The notes beneath the pieces were generated by a model. It did no database searches, had not been told where the DNA came from, and saw nothing but the letters and a program-made list of their open reading frames with translations. Positions 10,631 through 21,355 of a stretch of 64,000 nt of DNA are shown here, one piece after another. Both the position numbers and the translations under genes were made by a program. Origin of the DNA: Dastarcus helophoroides (taxonomy: Eukaryota > Arthropoda > Insecta > Coleoptera > Bothrideridae); contig CM053326.1 of the NCBI GenBank assembly GCA_028583605.1, forward strand, positions 35,062,931 through 35,126,930. Reading direction: 5' to 3'. Position 1 is the stretch's first letter, and every line of letters begins with the position of its first letter.

Positions 10631-12488
10631 AACAGACTCATCCACGAGCTCAGGTATGAAGCTAAAGAGCACAAGATTTCTAAGTTTCAGGAACACCTAA
10701 AAAGTTGTAACCTCAAAACCTCCTCGGACTTCTGACGAATAGCTAAAGTCCTAAGAGGGGATAGAAAACCCATTCCTCCCATCCACGGACCCCAGGGAAT
10801 GGCTTACTCAGATCATGATAAGGCCTCAGCGTTCGCTGAGACTTTTGAAAGACACTGCGAGGCTATTCTCGAGGGAGTGAATCTAAACTTCGTGGAGAGA
10901 GTGGAACAAGAGGTCCAGGATCTTCAAGAGGAAGAGCCGGACGTAGAAGACGTCATCAGACCAACCGACACAGAGAAACTTTAAAGCTTTCTGAAAAAGC
11001 TAAACGTCAAAAAGGCAGTTAGTCCAGACGGAATTTCGAATCAAGCTCTAAAGAATTTTCCAGACCAAGCTGTCCAATACTTTGGAGACATAGTAAATTC
11101 AATGTTCAAAAATCGGTATTTTCCCACAAGTTGGAAGTCTGGAAACGTTATCTTCATTCCTAAGCCGGGTAAGGCGGGAAATTTTCCCCAGAATCACAGG
11201 CCAATAAGTCTTGGTGGAATGGAGTGGCCCTTGGTTATCTTCAAAAATTGAAATACAGAACTTATCCCCTGAAACCAAGAAAGAATAAAAAACACAACAA
11301 ACGTTGCTTTAACGCGTTTCGACAGCCAAGCTGTCATCTTCAAAGAGATAGTGAATAAGCCTCTTATCCAACTTGGGTAAAGTGGCGGAGAAGATTTTGA
11401 AGAGGCTTCTGCAGAACATCATCAGCGATCGCGACATCATCCCAAAGGTACAATTTGGGTTCCAACCAATGCACTCTATCTCGGGCCAGTTGCTGCGTGT
11501 GGTTGAGAAAATCACACACAGCATGAACGGGAATCAGGTAGTAGAGACAATTTTCTTTGATATCTCCAAGGCATTTGGCACCAAGGATTGGTCTACAAGA
11601 TGCATCACTTCGGGATACTTCTAACGACGGTTCAAATGGTAAGTTCGTGCCTGCACCAGCGCTCTTTTAGAGCAAAGATAGGACAGGAACTGTCTAACCA
11701 GTATAGGTTGGGGTATGGCGTACCCCAAGGTTCTGCTTTGTCACCACTCCTATACTGTCTGTTCACAGCAGACATTCCAAGAACCGACCAGACTACATTG
11801 GCAACCTATACAGATGACACGGCGTTATTAGCAAGAATTGGTCACCAGCGACAGACGAACTCCTAGAATACTTTGGTACATGGAGAATCAAAGTCAACGC
11901 AGACAAGACCAAACCAATCTTCCTGACCAGAAGAAGACTCCAACCATTTGGTATTATTCATGTCCATGGGCAAAACGTCGACTGGAGACTTCAGGCAAAG
12001 AATCTAGGGTAATACTCGACAAAAGACTGACATTTCAGACTCACATCGATTATGCAGTGTCCAAGGCAGGAATGCTTAAGGGACTGCTGCTAGCAATGAT
12101 TGGTAGAAACAGCAAACTGTCCATAGGACTTAAGGTTTTGCTGTATACATCAATCATAAGACCAGCGATGACCTACGCATCTGTAGCCTGGTCACAGGCT
12201 ACCGACAACCAGATGAAGAAACTTCAGGTGTTCCAGAACGTGTTTCTAAGACAAGCCATGGATGCTCCATGGTTTGCTAGAAATGATCAACTTAACAGGG
12301 AAGTCGACCTACCAAAGGTAAGAGATTTCCTCAGGGAGGTAAATTCTAGAGCAATGTTTAGAGCGAAAACGCATCCTAACGAATTAGTTCGACAGGCAGT
12401 GGATTACGACCCGGAACCCCCAACTAAAATCAGGAGACCAAGGATGGCTATCTCGGCTTCATCATCGGCGACTATTGTCTTCCCATAG
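10631..12488 (+). pseudogene. Jockey-type LINE reverse transcriptase, decayed
   Basis: Blocks in order are the linker (KEHKISKFQEHLKSC, FAETFERHCEAI), RT motif 1 region (LNVKKAVSPDGISNQALK, NVIFIPKPGKAG, NHRPISL), LGKVAEKILKRLL, QFGFQPMHS, the motif A region (IFFDISKAF), GVPQGSALSPLLY, and the catalytic box as TYTDDTALLA (usually YADD; the first residue is changed). A thumb-like end follows (ASVAWSQATDNQMKKLQVFQN). At least four frame changes and a stop at 10982 disrupt it, and a small retroposon sits inside at 11212-11353. Confidence 0.88.
11212..11353 (-). mobile_element. Penelope-like short retroposon, copy 2
   Basis: In minus orientation this copy runs from ctctttgaagatgacagctt through the hairpin, cgaaacgcgttaaagc, a tttcttggtttcag segment and the family end ccattccacca. 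It is flanked by aataagtct (11203-11211) and aataagcct (11354-11362), a 9-base target duplication with one change. It interrupts the NHRPISL motif of the LINE reverse transcriptase, so it is younger than that LINE. Confidence 0.88.
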
Positions 12489-12744
12489 GAAAAATTTTGT
12501 TGTGTTTTGTTTGTTGCAGGCAAAACAGCTTACATTAGTGCTCCAATGATAATGAACTTTTGCGACGGAGAGATTAGGGGCCATGGGCCCGGCCCGAAGA
12601 AGCAGGGGTTTTAGTCGGTACCCACAGACTGGAAGTCCGACACTATCTGGGTTTTCTTCCCAATGTCCTTAAAGGTTTTCCCCTGCTCAACAAAATAAAA
12701 AATTTAAAGTTTAAAAAACAATCAGTCGGGAGTACAACTTAAGT

Positions 12745-13270
12745 AAAAATGGGGCGAAAACGTTCTATAACGAAATTAATGTCGATGAAAAAGTCATTAA
12801 GGGGACGTCGCGTAGGAAAAGTAAACGAAAATCTATAAAAGAACTGTCGCAAACATTTTTGAAAACAAGGAAACAATGTTAAACCCTAGGAAGAACAATC
12901 GTGGCGATGACAGAAAACGGAAAATAGAAACAACTGAAAATGATGTCGTGATACTGCTTTAATGAAGTTTTTTACAAATTGTCATCCTGCGAATATTCTT
13001 GTGTCCGGTTCGATGTTAAAGCAAAAAAACGTTAGCTGTAGTTGCTAGTCAAAACATCCAAAATTTCAGTGCGAGTAATGGATGGTTAGAAACTTTTCCC
13101 AAGAGAAGCAACATACATTGTTGAACATTATGTGGAGATTCCAACCAAATAGACCTTAGAGGTGCTCAAGATTTTTAAATCTAAGCTTCCTCAGCTTTTG
13201 AAAGGTTATCCTTCAGAAAATTGTTTTAATGCCGGGCCTGTTTTACCGACAACTGACCTTATTGTTAAAT
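12745..13270 (+). pseudogene. Tigger/pogo transposase relic (CENP-B-type HTH and start of DDE)
   Basis: Translated in several frames, the region gives MGRKRSITKLMSMKK at the start, then MKFFTNCHPANILVSGSML, FSASNGWLETFPKRSNI and LPQLLKGYPSENCFNAGP. The order matches the CENP-B N-terminal HTH, the second HTH with its F-AS-GWL-FKKR signature, and the YNADET-like start of the DDE domain, with the catalytic Asp lost. The remaining DDE domain is deleted. Stops and frameshifts are frequent. It fits the Tigger termini at 8943 and 13378. Confidence 0.8.
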
Positions 13271-13572
13271 AAACAATTTAATATTTTCTATTTTTCATGT
13301 TCTTGCTACATTCGCCACCTATCTAAATTGGGCAAAATTTCGGGAACTGCAGGTGGCCAATGTATACAGGTTTCATTGTAGTGGCAACATAACGCATTAA
13401 GTATCACGTATCCAGCAGAATTGATCCCGATACAGCATTGTCCAATCTCCATGTATAAATTTCTTTGGAACCCTAGTAAGTAGATGAATGTTAAAACGCA
13501 TAACTTTTAAAAAAAATAAGCTTAGTAACATGTTTCAACCAGTAGCTCCTGAACGAATTTTAATCATTTGTT

Positions 13573-13713
13573 TTGGTGGAACGGACGGGTCTTTGGTTAT
13601 CTTCAAAAATTAAAATACAAATCTTGTCCCCTTGTCCACAACGAAACGCGTTAGAGCAACTTTTGTTGTGTTTTTTAATCTTTCTTGGTTTCAGGAAACA
13701 AGATGTGTACTTC
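13573..13713 (+). mobile_element. Penelope-like short retroposon, copy 3
   Basis: The copy starts ttggtggaacggacgggtct and, after a deletion of the hairpin's first arm, continues cgaaacgcgttagagcaact, tttcttggtttcag and ends at gtacttc. Flanking aatcatttg (13562-13570 and 13714-13722) is a target duplication of 9 to 11 bases. Confidence 0.83.
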
Positions 13714-13865
13714 AATCATTTGTTGTTAAAAGCGAGTAATTGACATTTGCAATCTTATAAAAAACATCACTGGCTTGAGAAGTCAGAGAAGATCCAGATC
13801 CTACTTGTAAAGTATTTAACAGATTAAAAATTACATTCAGACGGTAGAATATTTTAAAAAAATAT

Positions 13866-14860
13866 TAGTGGTGCGTTAATTTTGTCCAGTTCATATCCAC
13901 GAAAGAAAAATCTTTTCAAAATATGTTAAAAGATGTTTCTTGCAAAAGGATCTCAGATACAATCAGTTTTATCGCAGAAATTCCAGACTATCGCTGAATA
14001 ATAGGGTACAACAGGAAGGGTCGGGGTATTCAATAAACATTAGGTAACTGTATTTCATGTCAAATCTATATTGCAATGAAGTTATCAAAATTGTCGCTTT
14101 CTGCGATAAAGACGCTTTAAAGAACCTTTTCAGCGTATCTAAGGAAATTATCTCAAAGTGCTTTTATCCCCAGTTTAAACGACTTTTACGTAATAAAACC
14201 ATTAAGGTAGAAATAAGTAAAAGACTAGAAGAATTTCTTTGACGAACCACATTTACTCCAAACGTTACACTAAAATGTTCGATTTCAATGTTGCCGATAT
14301 GATCTTGTGTACCTTACAACCAGATAAGGTTAGCAAACGTGAAGCAAAAACCGTGTTAATGTTATTTTCTTGTTTTAAGTGGGTCATTGTACGATTCTGA
14401 AGAATATATAGTGCAACCTTTGATCCTAAAGAATTGAAAGGTATCTATCTGGTTATTTACTTATTGTTGTGCACGTATTGTTTCAAGAAGGCCAAGTTGT
14501 GCTTCTGAAAGTAAAGGCAAATAACATATGGCATGTTACGTGTATGTCTTCATGCAAGTAGGCATGAAACTCCCACATTGTTTACCGTTTTATTGAAGTT
14601 ACGATATGACTCCAAACGAAATACCGTAAAGGATTTTACCTACTTATATCGCCCTGTTCTTAATAGCTTTACTGCTTTCAGATGCACAAACCGATTATTA
14701 CATGTTTCATGAATGTTTCATAAATTTCAATTTATCAAGTTCTATGTCCACTAGAAGTTGAATCTTGACAGGTAATGAGTGAAGACCACTTTTTGAAGCT
14801 GAAAAAGGGCAAACGAAAAGAAAATACTAGTATCCACAAAATTCTAAAATAAATTCGCAA
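13866..14860. other. Unassigned region starting at a Tc1-like terminus
   Basis: At 13866 the end-like tagtggtgcgttaattttgt begins. Downstream, a 61-codon plus-strand ORF (14057-14242) reads NEVIKIVAFCDKDALKNLF and has a loose F-box-like look, but no homology I can name. No partner terminus is visible. It may be the body of an unrecognised element or old gene debris. Confidence 0.3.
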
Positions 14861-14869
14861 AAAAAAGAA

Positions 14870-15005
14870 GTTTGGGTTGAAGACATAAAATATTATGAAG
14901 ACCACAATGACGTGATCAGCTTTTATATTTATTATAAGGTGATGGAAATGTTATGATCTTTATTGTTTTTGTTTTATCCAAAAAAAAACTCTGTTTTTTT
15001 TAAAA
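14870..15005 (+). repeat. Dispersed non-coding repeat, partial copy 3
   Basis: The run tttgggttgaagacataa, tgacgtgatcagcttttat and gttatgatctttattgttttt aligns with the right part of the copies at 6195-6345 and 16200-16345 (the latter inverted). Only about 135 bases are kept. Confidence 0.7.
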
Positions 15006-15690
15006 TGGGGACTAAGTAGTATATGGTTTTTTCGATTCTCCACATAAAAAAAGAAAAAAGTTATATGCCTAATTTTTTAAATAGTTGTATCATTACAGAG
15101 ATATTTTCCATAAAGTTCAAAATCAAAAAGAAAAATATAATCTATCCATTTTCTAGCAACAACTTGGCTCTAGACAAAAGTTTTAAAAAAAATCTAACTA
15201 CAAGGCCTACAAATTTCATGTTAAATAACATTTAAAATATGACTAAGCGAGACGAATAACTGTTAGAAGCCGAGAAGACGAATATTTATTGAAAAATATT
15301 TTATGCAGCCACGAATTTAACTTTAGTAAAAAATTTCTATTCAAGGGACACATCGTTTTTATAATAATAAAAATCAGCAACGAATTTGTCCAACAAATTT
15401 TTGAGAAAATCCGTCCTTTTATTGTTACGCTGTTGGCTAAGAACTCTAGATTTGCAAACGTTAAATGTTGCAATGAACATTGAAATGAAAAATATTATTT
15501 GATACTTCTTTTTAGTCATAAATCACTTCTAATTTCATTATTTGGCTGAAGTATACAGAAGGATTTTATAAAGAGATATTTAAACAACAGTTTGGAAGAT
15601 ATATCCTTAAATCAAACAAATCGTACATTTTATTAATACTATGGAAGCACCGACTCATAACGGTAAAATAAACAATAACTTTCTCGTCTA
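15006..15690. other. AT-rich sequence, no supported feature
   Basis: Overlapping ORFs on both strands (15023-15235, 15243-15519) have low complexity and no motif. Part of this could be the body of a degraded element whose transposase fragment follows at 15695. Confidence 0.4.
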
Positions 15691-15694
15691 CTTG

Positions 15695-15870
15695 AGACCC
15701 AGTTTATTACAAACGATGGTCCGCACGTGTGGCCTCTGGTCTCGCAAGATATAACACCACTAGAATTCTTCTTTGGGGAACTAGTAAGGAGGAGGTTTTT
15801 GCAACGAGTTCTACATGAAAAAAAGATTGCTAGGAACGATAGGATGTGCTTGAAAAACTTATTTTAATTA
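15695..15870 (+). pseudogene. Mariner-superfamily transposase fragment
   Basis: In one frame the sequence reads ITNDGPHVWPLVSQDITPLE, then FFFGELVRRRFLQRV and HEKKIARNDR. This matches the insect mariner-type block WPPRSPDLTPLDFFLWGYLK that carries the third catalytic position and the tail that follows. Only about 55 codons remain and no ends were found. Confidence 0.65.
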
Positions 15871-16199
15871 GAAATTTTAAAAGATGCCTTTAAATGTACT
15901 GAAACAGGGGGCCGCTATTTCGAAAACTTGTAATTTTTTTGGCAATTATTTTATTTTCCTGTTACTTGTTATAATTAATTTTTCAAGATTTTAATGCCTA
16001 CAGCTAAGATTCCGCTTCCAAAAAAAAAACACAGATATTTGCTTCTTTTTAGTTTGAGTTTTACGTAAAATATCTCTGCAACGGTGTAAAATTTTGAAAA
16101 ACAAGTAATTTAACTTTTTGCTACTTGTAACTTTTTGTAACTTTTTGTAACCTTTTAACTTTTTTTAACACATAGGTTACCATTTAAAAAAATAGTTTT

Positions 16200-17035
16200 C
16201 TTAATAAAACAAAAACAATAAAGATCATAACATTTCTGTCACCCTGTATAATAAATGTAAAACCTGATTACGTCACTGTAGTCCCCATAATACATTATGA
16301 CTTCAACCCAAATTTCATTTTCTTTTTGCAAATAGTCACAAAGATACAAAGAGTCTAAGTAACTGTCTGTTCAATCATTTTTTCCGAAAAACTGAAATAT
16401 TTTCAAAGTTATTAAAGATAACAATAAACATTTATACATAATGTTACGGGCTTATCGGTTCGAATTGATTACACTTGTCGAATAAGACCCACTTTATTAC
16501 TGAATTCAACTTGGATCACCACAATTGACAATTAACTCACTTATTATTGACTTCTACTAACTCGCTAATTACACTGACTCTAACTAACTGACTCTAGGGA
16601 AAGCTAACCGCCTTTTTATAGTTTTGGCCCCCGACTTCCAGAATTTTCGGCAGATAAGGCTTATCGAATGCCGAAATTTCTGGAACGCTTATCTGCCGTT
16701 TGTTTCGTTATCGCGGCCGCTTTCTCCTTATCAGAACATTCTAGAAACTTTTTTTATTTACTAAATTCTACAATTCTATTCTAAATCCTATTTCATCTAT
16801 TTACATTGCGTTACAATAATCTCAACTTATTTTTTTACGAAAAGTCCAAATAAAAAATAAAGCTTTGGGGGTTGCTATTTAAAATAAGAAAATTGGTGTC
16901 TTCTGCCGGTATAACCGAAAGTGGCAGGAAGTTAAAAACATTTTTAAAAGAAAGTTTAACCCTGATTAACCCCACCTACAAAATTAGTTTGTATAATAAA
17001 TGGTTCTCCGTAGAAAGGTAACCCTCCCAACCCAA
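16200..17035 (-). repeat. Dispersed non-coding repeat, copy 2, split by a solo LTR
   Basis: This copy is the inverse of 5645-6345. After removal of the LTR and one ATAA, the two parts join without a gap relative to copy 1. Shared parts include the accggcagaagacacc/ggaagtagacatc segment and the end tgttatgatctttattg. The bases around ctgtcaccctgtataataa are also conserved. Confidence 0.75.
16442..16815. mobile_element. Solo LTR with 4 bp target duplication
   Basis: The 374-base block starts tgttacgggcttatcgg and ends cattgcgttaca (TG...CA). It is flanked by ataa on both sides (16438-16441 and 16816-16819). It interrupts the dispersed repeat precisely. A four-base duplication and TG...CA ends fit a Gypsy/Ty3-type LTR. 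No internal retrotransposon genes are adjacent, so it is a solo LTR left by recombination. A cctttttatag motif near 16610 could be a TATA box. Confidence 0.9.
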
Positions 17036-17039
17036 AGAA

Positions 17040-18700
17040 ATACCTTAAATACAATTTTTAAATTCGAAATTAAACTTGTAATTAAAAAATGATTAGCATT
17101 TTAGGTTTAAAGTTGAAATTTCACCTTTTTTTAAGGCTCTAAATTTTCACTTTAAAGTTAAAATTTGCAATTTTACATTAAACCTCGAAATTGTCGTTTT
17201 ACCTTTAAATTTAAAATTTTGAAACAAATCCCAACATTTTCAAAGAAGCTTTAAGAAAAAACTAGTTTTTTCTCAAAGTATCAACTTTAAAACATCAAAC
17301 TTTAAAATAAGCAGCGCAATTTTTAGATTAATGATTAAATTACAAAATTTAGATATTACAATTTATTTTAAGAAGCTAATATTGGTGCAACGGACTGGTC
17401 CTGTTATCTTTAAAAATTGAAATCAAGAAAAATTAAAAAACACAAAAAAGATTGCTCTAACGCGTTTCGATAGCCAAGCTATCATCTTCAGAGAAATACT
17501 TTTAGAGCAACCTCTTTAGAGTATCTCGTTAGAGCAACCTTTGTTGTGTTTTTTTATCTTTCTTGGTTTCAGGGGACAAGATTTGTATTTCAATTTTTGA
17601 TGATAACCAAGGATCAGTCCGTTCCACCAAAATTAGGTATTACAGTTTAAATTTTAAAATGTAAATAGAATTTGTTAATTTCGACTTCCGATTTTTTCGT
17701 GTTACAATTTTGGGAAAAAAATATCCTGGAAGTCTTGCGAAAAAGTCGCAATTTGAAAACGAAAATTAAAAAAGAAGAAAAGTTTGAAGTCGTTTTTTTT
17801 TAAATAATAATTTTAACTTCAAATCGAAATAATGAGTAAAAAAATCAAAACTTCAAGAGACAACCGAAATTTATAAAAAAAGATTGAACGTAAACTTTAA
17901 GTTCCCAAAATAAAAAAAGAAGAAATTTCGTAATTAGAATGAACTTTCAGGGAAAAAATACAATTTAGAGCTAAATTTTGAGGAAAAGTCTAAATTTTCA
18001 ATTTCCCTATAAAATCACTTTCTCGACAGATCAAGTTAAAAAATTCGGTTTCCAGCTCAAAGAAAACACGATATTTCAAAGAAAAATGAAAACTTTCAAG
18101 GCTTAAATATGAAGTTTTGAAAAAATGTAAACATTTCGAAACTATTTCAAAAAAAAATTGTGTCTCGAAAAAACGAAATTTTGAGTTTTACACTGAAAAT
18201 GTCATTTAAAAGAGAACATTTACTTACAAAAATAATTGAAACTTTGAATCTAAATGAACATTTCAAAAATGAGATTAAAACATGTTGAAAAACATAAAAT
18301 TTTGAGCGTTATGTCGAAATAATAAAGATTTAGGGAAGTATTGACAAAGTTCCCGTTTAAAACTATAAAACAATAGAAATCTCGAAAATGAAGCCAAAAA
18401 TTTAAAAAGAAAGGAAGAAAAGTTGGAGTGGACTCATAATTTTACGAAAAAGTTGATTTTCCGTGTGAAAATATCTAAAAAAGAAAATTTCGAAAAAAGT
18501 ATAATTTTTGAAAATTTGTAGTAGTAATCCAAAGTTGGTATTTTGAAATCAAAAATTAAGAAAAAAAAAATGTAACTGAAACCGTAAACTTTGCATTTTG
18601 AGGAAGATATTGAAATTTGAAAATTAAAATATCACATTGAAAAAATAAAAAGCTTTAGAAAAATATCAAAATGTGGAGTTTAAACTTCATTGGTTGGAAA
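17040..18700 (+). repeat. Degenerate satellite-like tract
   Basis: Mostly A-rich words of the gtcgaaattttgaaaaa type with some T-rich parts near 17100-17200. It is interrupted by the retroposon at 17382-17632. No gene is present. Confidence 0.65.
17382..17632 (+). mobile_element. Penelope-like short retroposon, copy 4 (inverted dimer)
   Basis: Two family copies are joined head to head. The left is inverted (ttggtgcaacggactggtcc to gctatcatcttcagag) and the right is direct (ttagagcaacctttgttgtg to ccgttccaccaaaa). The hairpin arms here read gatagc/gctatc, while the copy at 11212-11353 has gacagc/gctgtc, a compensating change. No clear target duplication was found for this copy. Confidence 0.85.
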
Positions 18701-18951
18701 CATTATGTTTATTAATTTTATTTAACATTTCTGTGACCCAATTAGGAAATATTTAAATTTTTATTAATGAAAGTTGACAATATTCTGAAACATTCTTTGG
18801 AATATGACTTCATCATCTCATGACAGTTGACAAAAAATGCGTTAGTTTATTTTAGATAGAATAGGAAAAAATGAAATACAGGAGACCAAAACTAGACATG
18901 AAATTTTTTTAAAATAAATTATGAAATATAAAAAAAGATCACGTCGTCATA

Positions 18952-19610
18952 CGAGGGTGCAGAAGTAATAGGTCTGATTCTTATGACTAATTTATTGCAA
19001 CTCATGTTATCACCTTCAAAGTAGTTCCTTGGAAGATATTGTTCAATTAGTAGCAGCGCTGAAGTCCAACATGGCTCAGCATACCGTACACTCTTGGATT
19101 TGTCGAGAGTCGAATGGCCTTGGAAGACTCAGTTTAGGAAAAAGTCACAGGGATTGAGGTCAGGTGAATGGGGAGGCTGGGAAACCATAGGAATGCCTTT
19201 TGAGGTCAAAAATTTTGTGACGGAAAGAGCAGTGTGACGAGGCGTTGTCATAATGGAGCATCCATTTGTCTGCAATGTAACTCTTTGAAGATGATAGCTT
19301 GGCCATCGAAACCTCTGTTGTGTTTTTTAATCTTTCTTGGTTTCAGGAGACAAGATTTGTATTTCAGTTTTTGCAATGTCTGGTTTCATACGCATGACCC
19401 TTTTTCTGAGCCGATTCTCCAGTTTAACACAAAATTTAATGACATAACGTTACTCCAAATTCCGCTGTTCCATTTTGCGTGACGCACAACCAAAAGGCAA
19501 CTTCACTGTTAGCAGTCACAAAAATCACGTCGTTACCGAACGGAGTTGAAACTCGCACTCAGCTATGGGAGGATACTGATACACGTGTTCTATGACGGAT
19601 AACAGCGCAG
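18952..19610 (-). pseudogene. Internally deleted mariner-type transposase relic
   Basis: Read on the minus strand, a non-coding leader (19600-19480) is followed by MEQRNLE, RYVIKFCVKL and MRMKPDIA. Then, across the retroposon at 19279-19371, comes KWMLHYDNASSH, and in another frame ALSVTKFLTSKGIPMVSQPP and HSPDLNPCDFFL. These are the N-terminal GVQW/HTH start and the second and third catalytic blocks of a mariner transposase. The long middle segment is deleted. The terminus at 18952 reads cgagggtgcagaagtaa after ta. Confidence 0.85.
19279..19371 (+). mobile_element. Penelope-like short retroposon, copy 5
   Basis: A 93-base copy runs from aactctttgaagatgatagc through tcgaaacc and tttcttggtttcag to gtatttcagttt. 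It is flanked by tgcaatgt (19271-19278 and 19372-19379), an 8-base target duplication within the mariner relic, and is therefore younger than the mariner deletion. Confidence 0.85.
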
Positions 19611-19969
19611 CGTTACCAGATAGCTTGCAGTGTTGTCAGTCTGCCATACCTCGTATTTCAAAAAATGTTTGTCAACCTTCTTTAATAAAAATTTGTAACG
19701 TGTTAAATAACGGAACACTGACCCCTGGCACGGCAGAGAGATCGCGTGATTCCGAAGGGAGACGAGGAGTTCGAGTTCGGCATGCACGGCCGTTTTTTGT
19801 AACCTAACCTAGAAGAATAAAAAACCCGAATACCCTAGTTTTGTCTGTTCAATTCTGAAAAACCCAAAAATGTACACTAACCACCACCCAGTTAGTTATA
19901 AATTTAAATATTTCCAAATTGGGTCGTAGAAATGTTAAATAAAATTAATAAACATAGAGTTTAAAATCG

Positions 19970-20930
19970 AAACTTTCGGAAAAAAGCAAAAATAGTAGAA
20001 ACATGAATTCTTGTGAAGAAACAGCATCACTTTCAGATTATATATTTTTTTAAATCAAGATTAAGTAGCATAAGCAAAAGCTGTCCTTTGATAACGGCAA
20101 AACAATTCAGGTATCATCCAGTCAAAACTACGTTCAACCCTCTCCGAAGGGGTCTTTAAATTCAGGGTTTTAAAAATGCAATTATTTGGAAATTCCAATC
20201 CTTAAATGATATCAACATCCAGTCCCATTAGGTAATTTTCTAGTTATAAATCATCTAGGTAATCTAAAATCTAGCTAATTACAGCAATGATCAACCCTCA
20301 TATTATACAAGGTGATTCTAAAAGTAGTACCATATATTCAGATTTACACTTTAGAGCCCAAAATATGGTAAAAAGTAAAAAATAAGTCTTCAAAAAAATT
20401 GCAGCTAAAAATGAATAACATTTCGAGTAAAAATACGAGCTTAATTAAACCAGAAGTTTCGAGAGAAAAAAATTCAATATTTGTGCTTGGAAAAAAGTTA
20501 AGAAGAAGATAACATTTTAACTTTAACCTTTTTCTTGAAATTGTGACTTTAAAATTCAAAATACAAAATTTTAAATGAAATTTTGAGAAAAAATCAAAAC
20601 CACGTTTTTAATGTCAACATTTTAGGAAATATAAAGTATTAATTGTACTCGAAGAAGTTTCAGAAACTGTTGCAAAATTTTAAGAGAAACAGTATGGTGA
20701 AAAAATCGAATTTTAAGATTAAAGAGCTTCGTTTAACTCGGAATTTCAAAAAAAAAAAAACAAAATTTTTCAGATAAACATTTGAGAAAAAAAATTTCTG
20801 AAAAAAATATTAAATATACCTAGAAAGGAAAGACGAAATTTTGACTTTTAACCTCAACAGTTTTTAGAAATATTAATTAGGGTCGATATTTTCGGAAAAA
20901 AGCGTAGTTTTAAGATAGTTATAGTGGAAG
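19970..20930 (+). repeat. Degenerate satellite-like tract
   Basis: A-rich imperfect words with mixed direction in the middle. Some ordinary sequence around 20040-20330 breaks it up. No gene was found; the minus ORF at 20344-20559 is compositional. Confidence 0.55.
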
Positions 20931-21243
20931 CATAAAAATAACCGGACCATGCCTAAAAATAATGAAGAAACGCTGTCATAGAATATAAAACTTAACCGAT
21001 CACATAGAAATCAATTCGTCATAAATGAAAAAAAAAAAACATCAGACAGAACCCGTATAAAAAAAGTCTGCAAATTGTTATAATTTACGCACATTATACC
21101 ATTCTATTCCAAGGCCTTCATGTGCTTTAAATCTGATATGTATCATATCCTCGGTTCAAATTACCCCGTTCATTTCGCATTACGCTGTTATCGTATTTCA
21201 GCGATCATGACCAAAAGGATTTACGGATGATTCATACTCTTAC
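20931..21243. other. Intron sequence next to first coding exon
   Basis: Ordinary AT-rich DNA leading to the donor GTAAGAGT of the minus-strand exon (inverse at 21236-21243). No element ends are visible. Confidence 0.5.
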
Positions 21244-21355
21244 CTATCTTTTCGTGCTCAACTACGTCATAATCCTGTAAAGGAGAAGATTCTCTGACGC
21301 ATGACATCAAACTGAGGGGTCCAGCCCCCGAGTGCGTTCCGACAGCAGCTGACAT
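21244..21355 (-). CDS. First coding exon of the CRACD/KIAA1211-like gene
   Basis: On the minus strand the exon starts exactly at an ATG that follows the acceptor cgtttcag. It reads 37 codons and leaves one base (G) before the donor GTAAGAGT. That base combines with CA of the exon at 931-1084 to give Ala, and the frame then stays open over all three exons. The peptide starts MSAAVGTHSGAGPLSL and ends YDVVEHEKI. Because the acceptor directly precedes ATG, at least one non-coding 5' exon must lie further right, perhaps outside the window. The alternative, that ATG is an internal Met of a longer protein, cannot be excluded. Confidence 0.8.

Larger units (their letters stand above)
9235..12710 (+). 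mobile_element. Jockey-clade LINE with nested insertions
   Basis: An endonuclease block (9253-9700), a linker, a reverse transcriptase (10631-12488) and a 3' region ending near ctgctcaacaaaataaaa (12680-12700) form one plus-strand LINE. Removing the 733-base insertion at 9886-10618 and the 142-base insertion at 11212-11353 restores collinearity. No RNase H is seen after the reverse transcriptase, which fits Jockey itself better than I or R1 clades. The 3' untranslated part contains ggttttagtcggtacccac. Frameshifts are numerous, so it is inactive. Exact 5' and 3' ends are uncertain. Confidence 0.82.
8943..13378 (+). mobile_element. pogo/Tigger-type DNA transposon disrupted by LINEs
   Basis: The left end reads cagcgaaacctgccacattg after TA (8941-8942). 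The right end, inverted, reads CAATGAAACCTGTATACATT and is followed by TA (13379-13380). CAGTGAAACCT-type ends with TA duplication are characteristic of pogo/Tigger elements, and a matching transposase relic lies inside at 12745-13270. About 3.5 kb of the 4.4 kb span is later LINE insertion, which fell upstream of the transposase start. Confidence 0.8.

Noticed and set aside
9253..12488. A novel protein with endonuclease, RNase H and reverse transcriptase in unusual order
   Set aside because: The 12-base target duplication shows that the RNase H part is a separate nested LINE.
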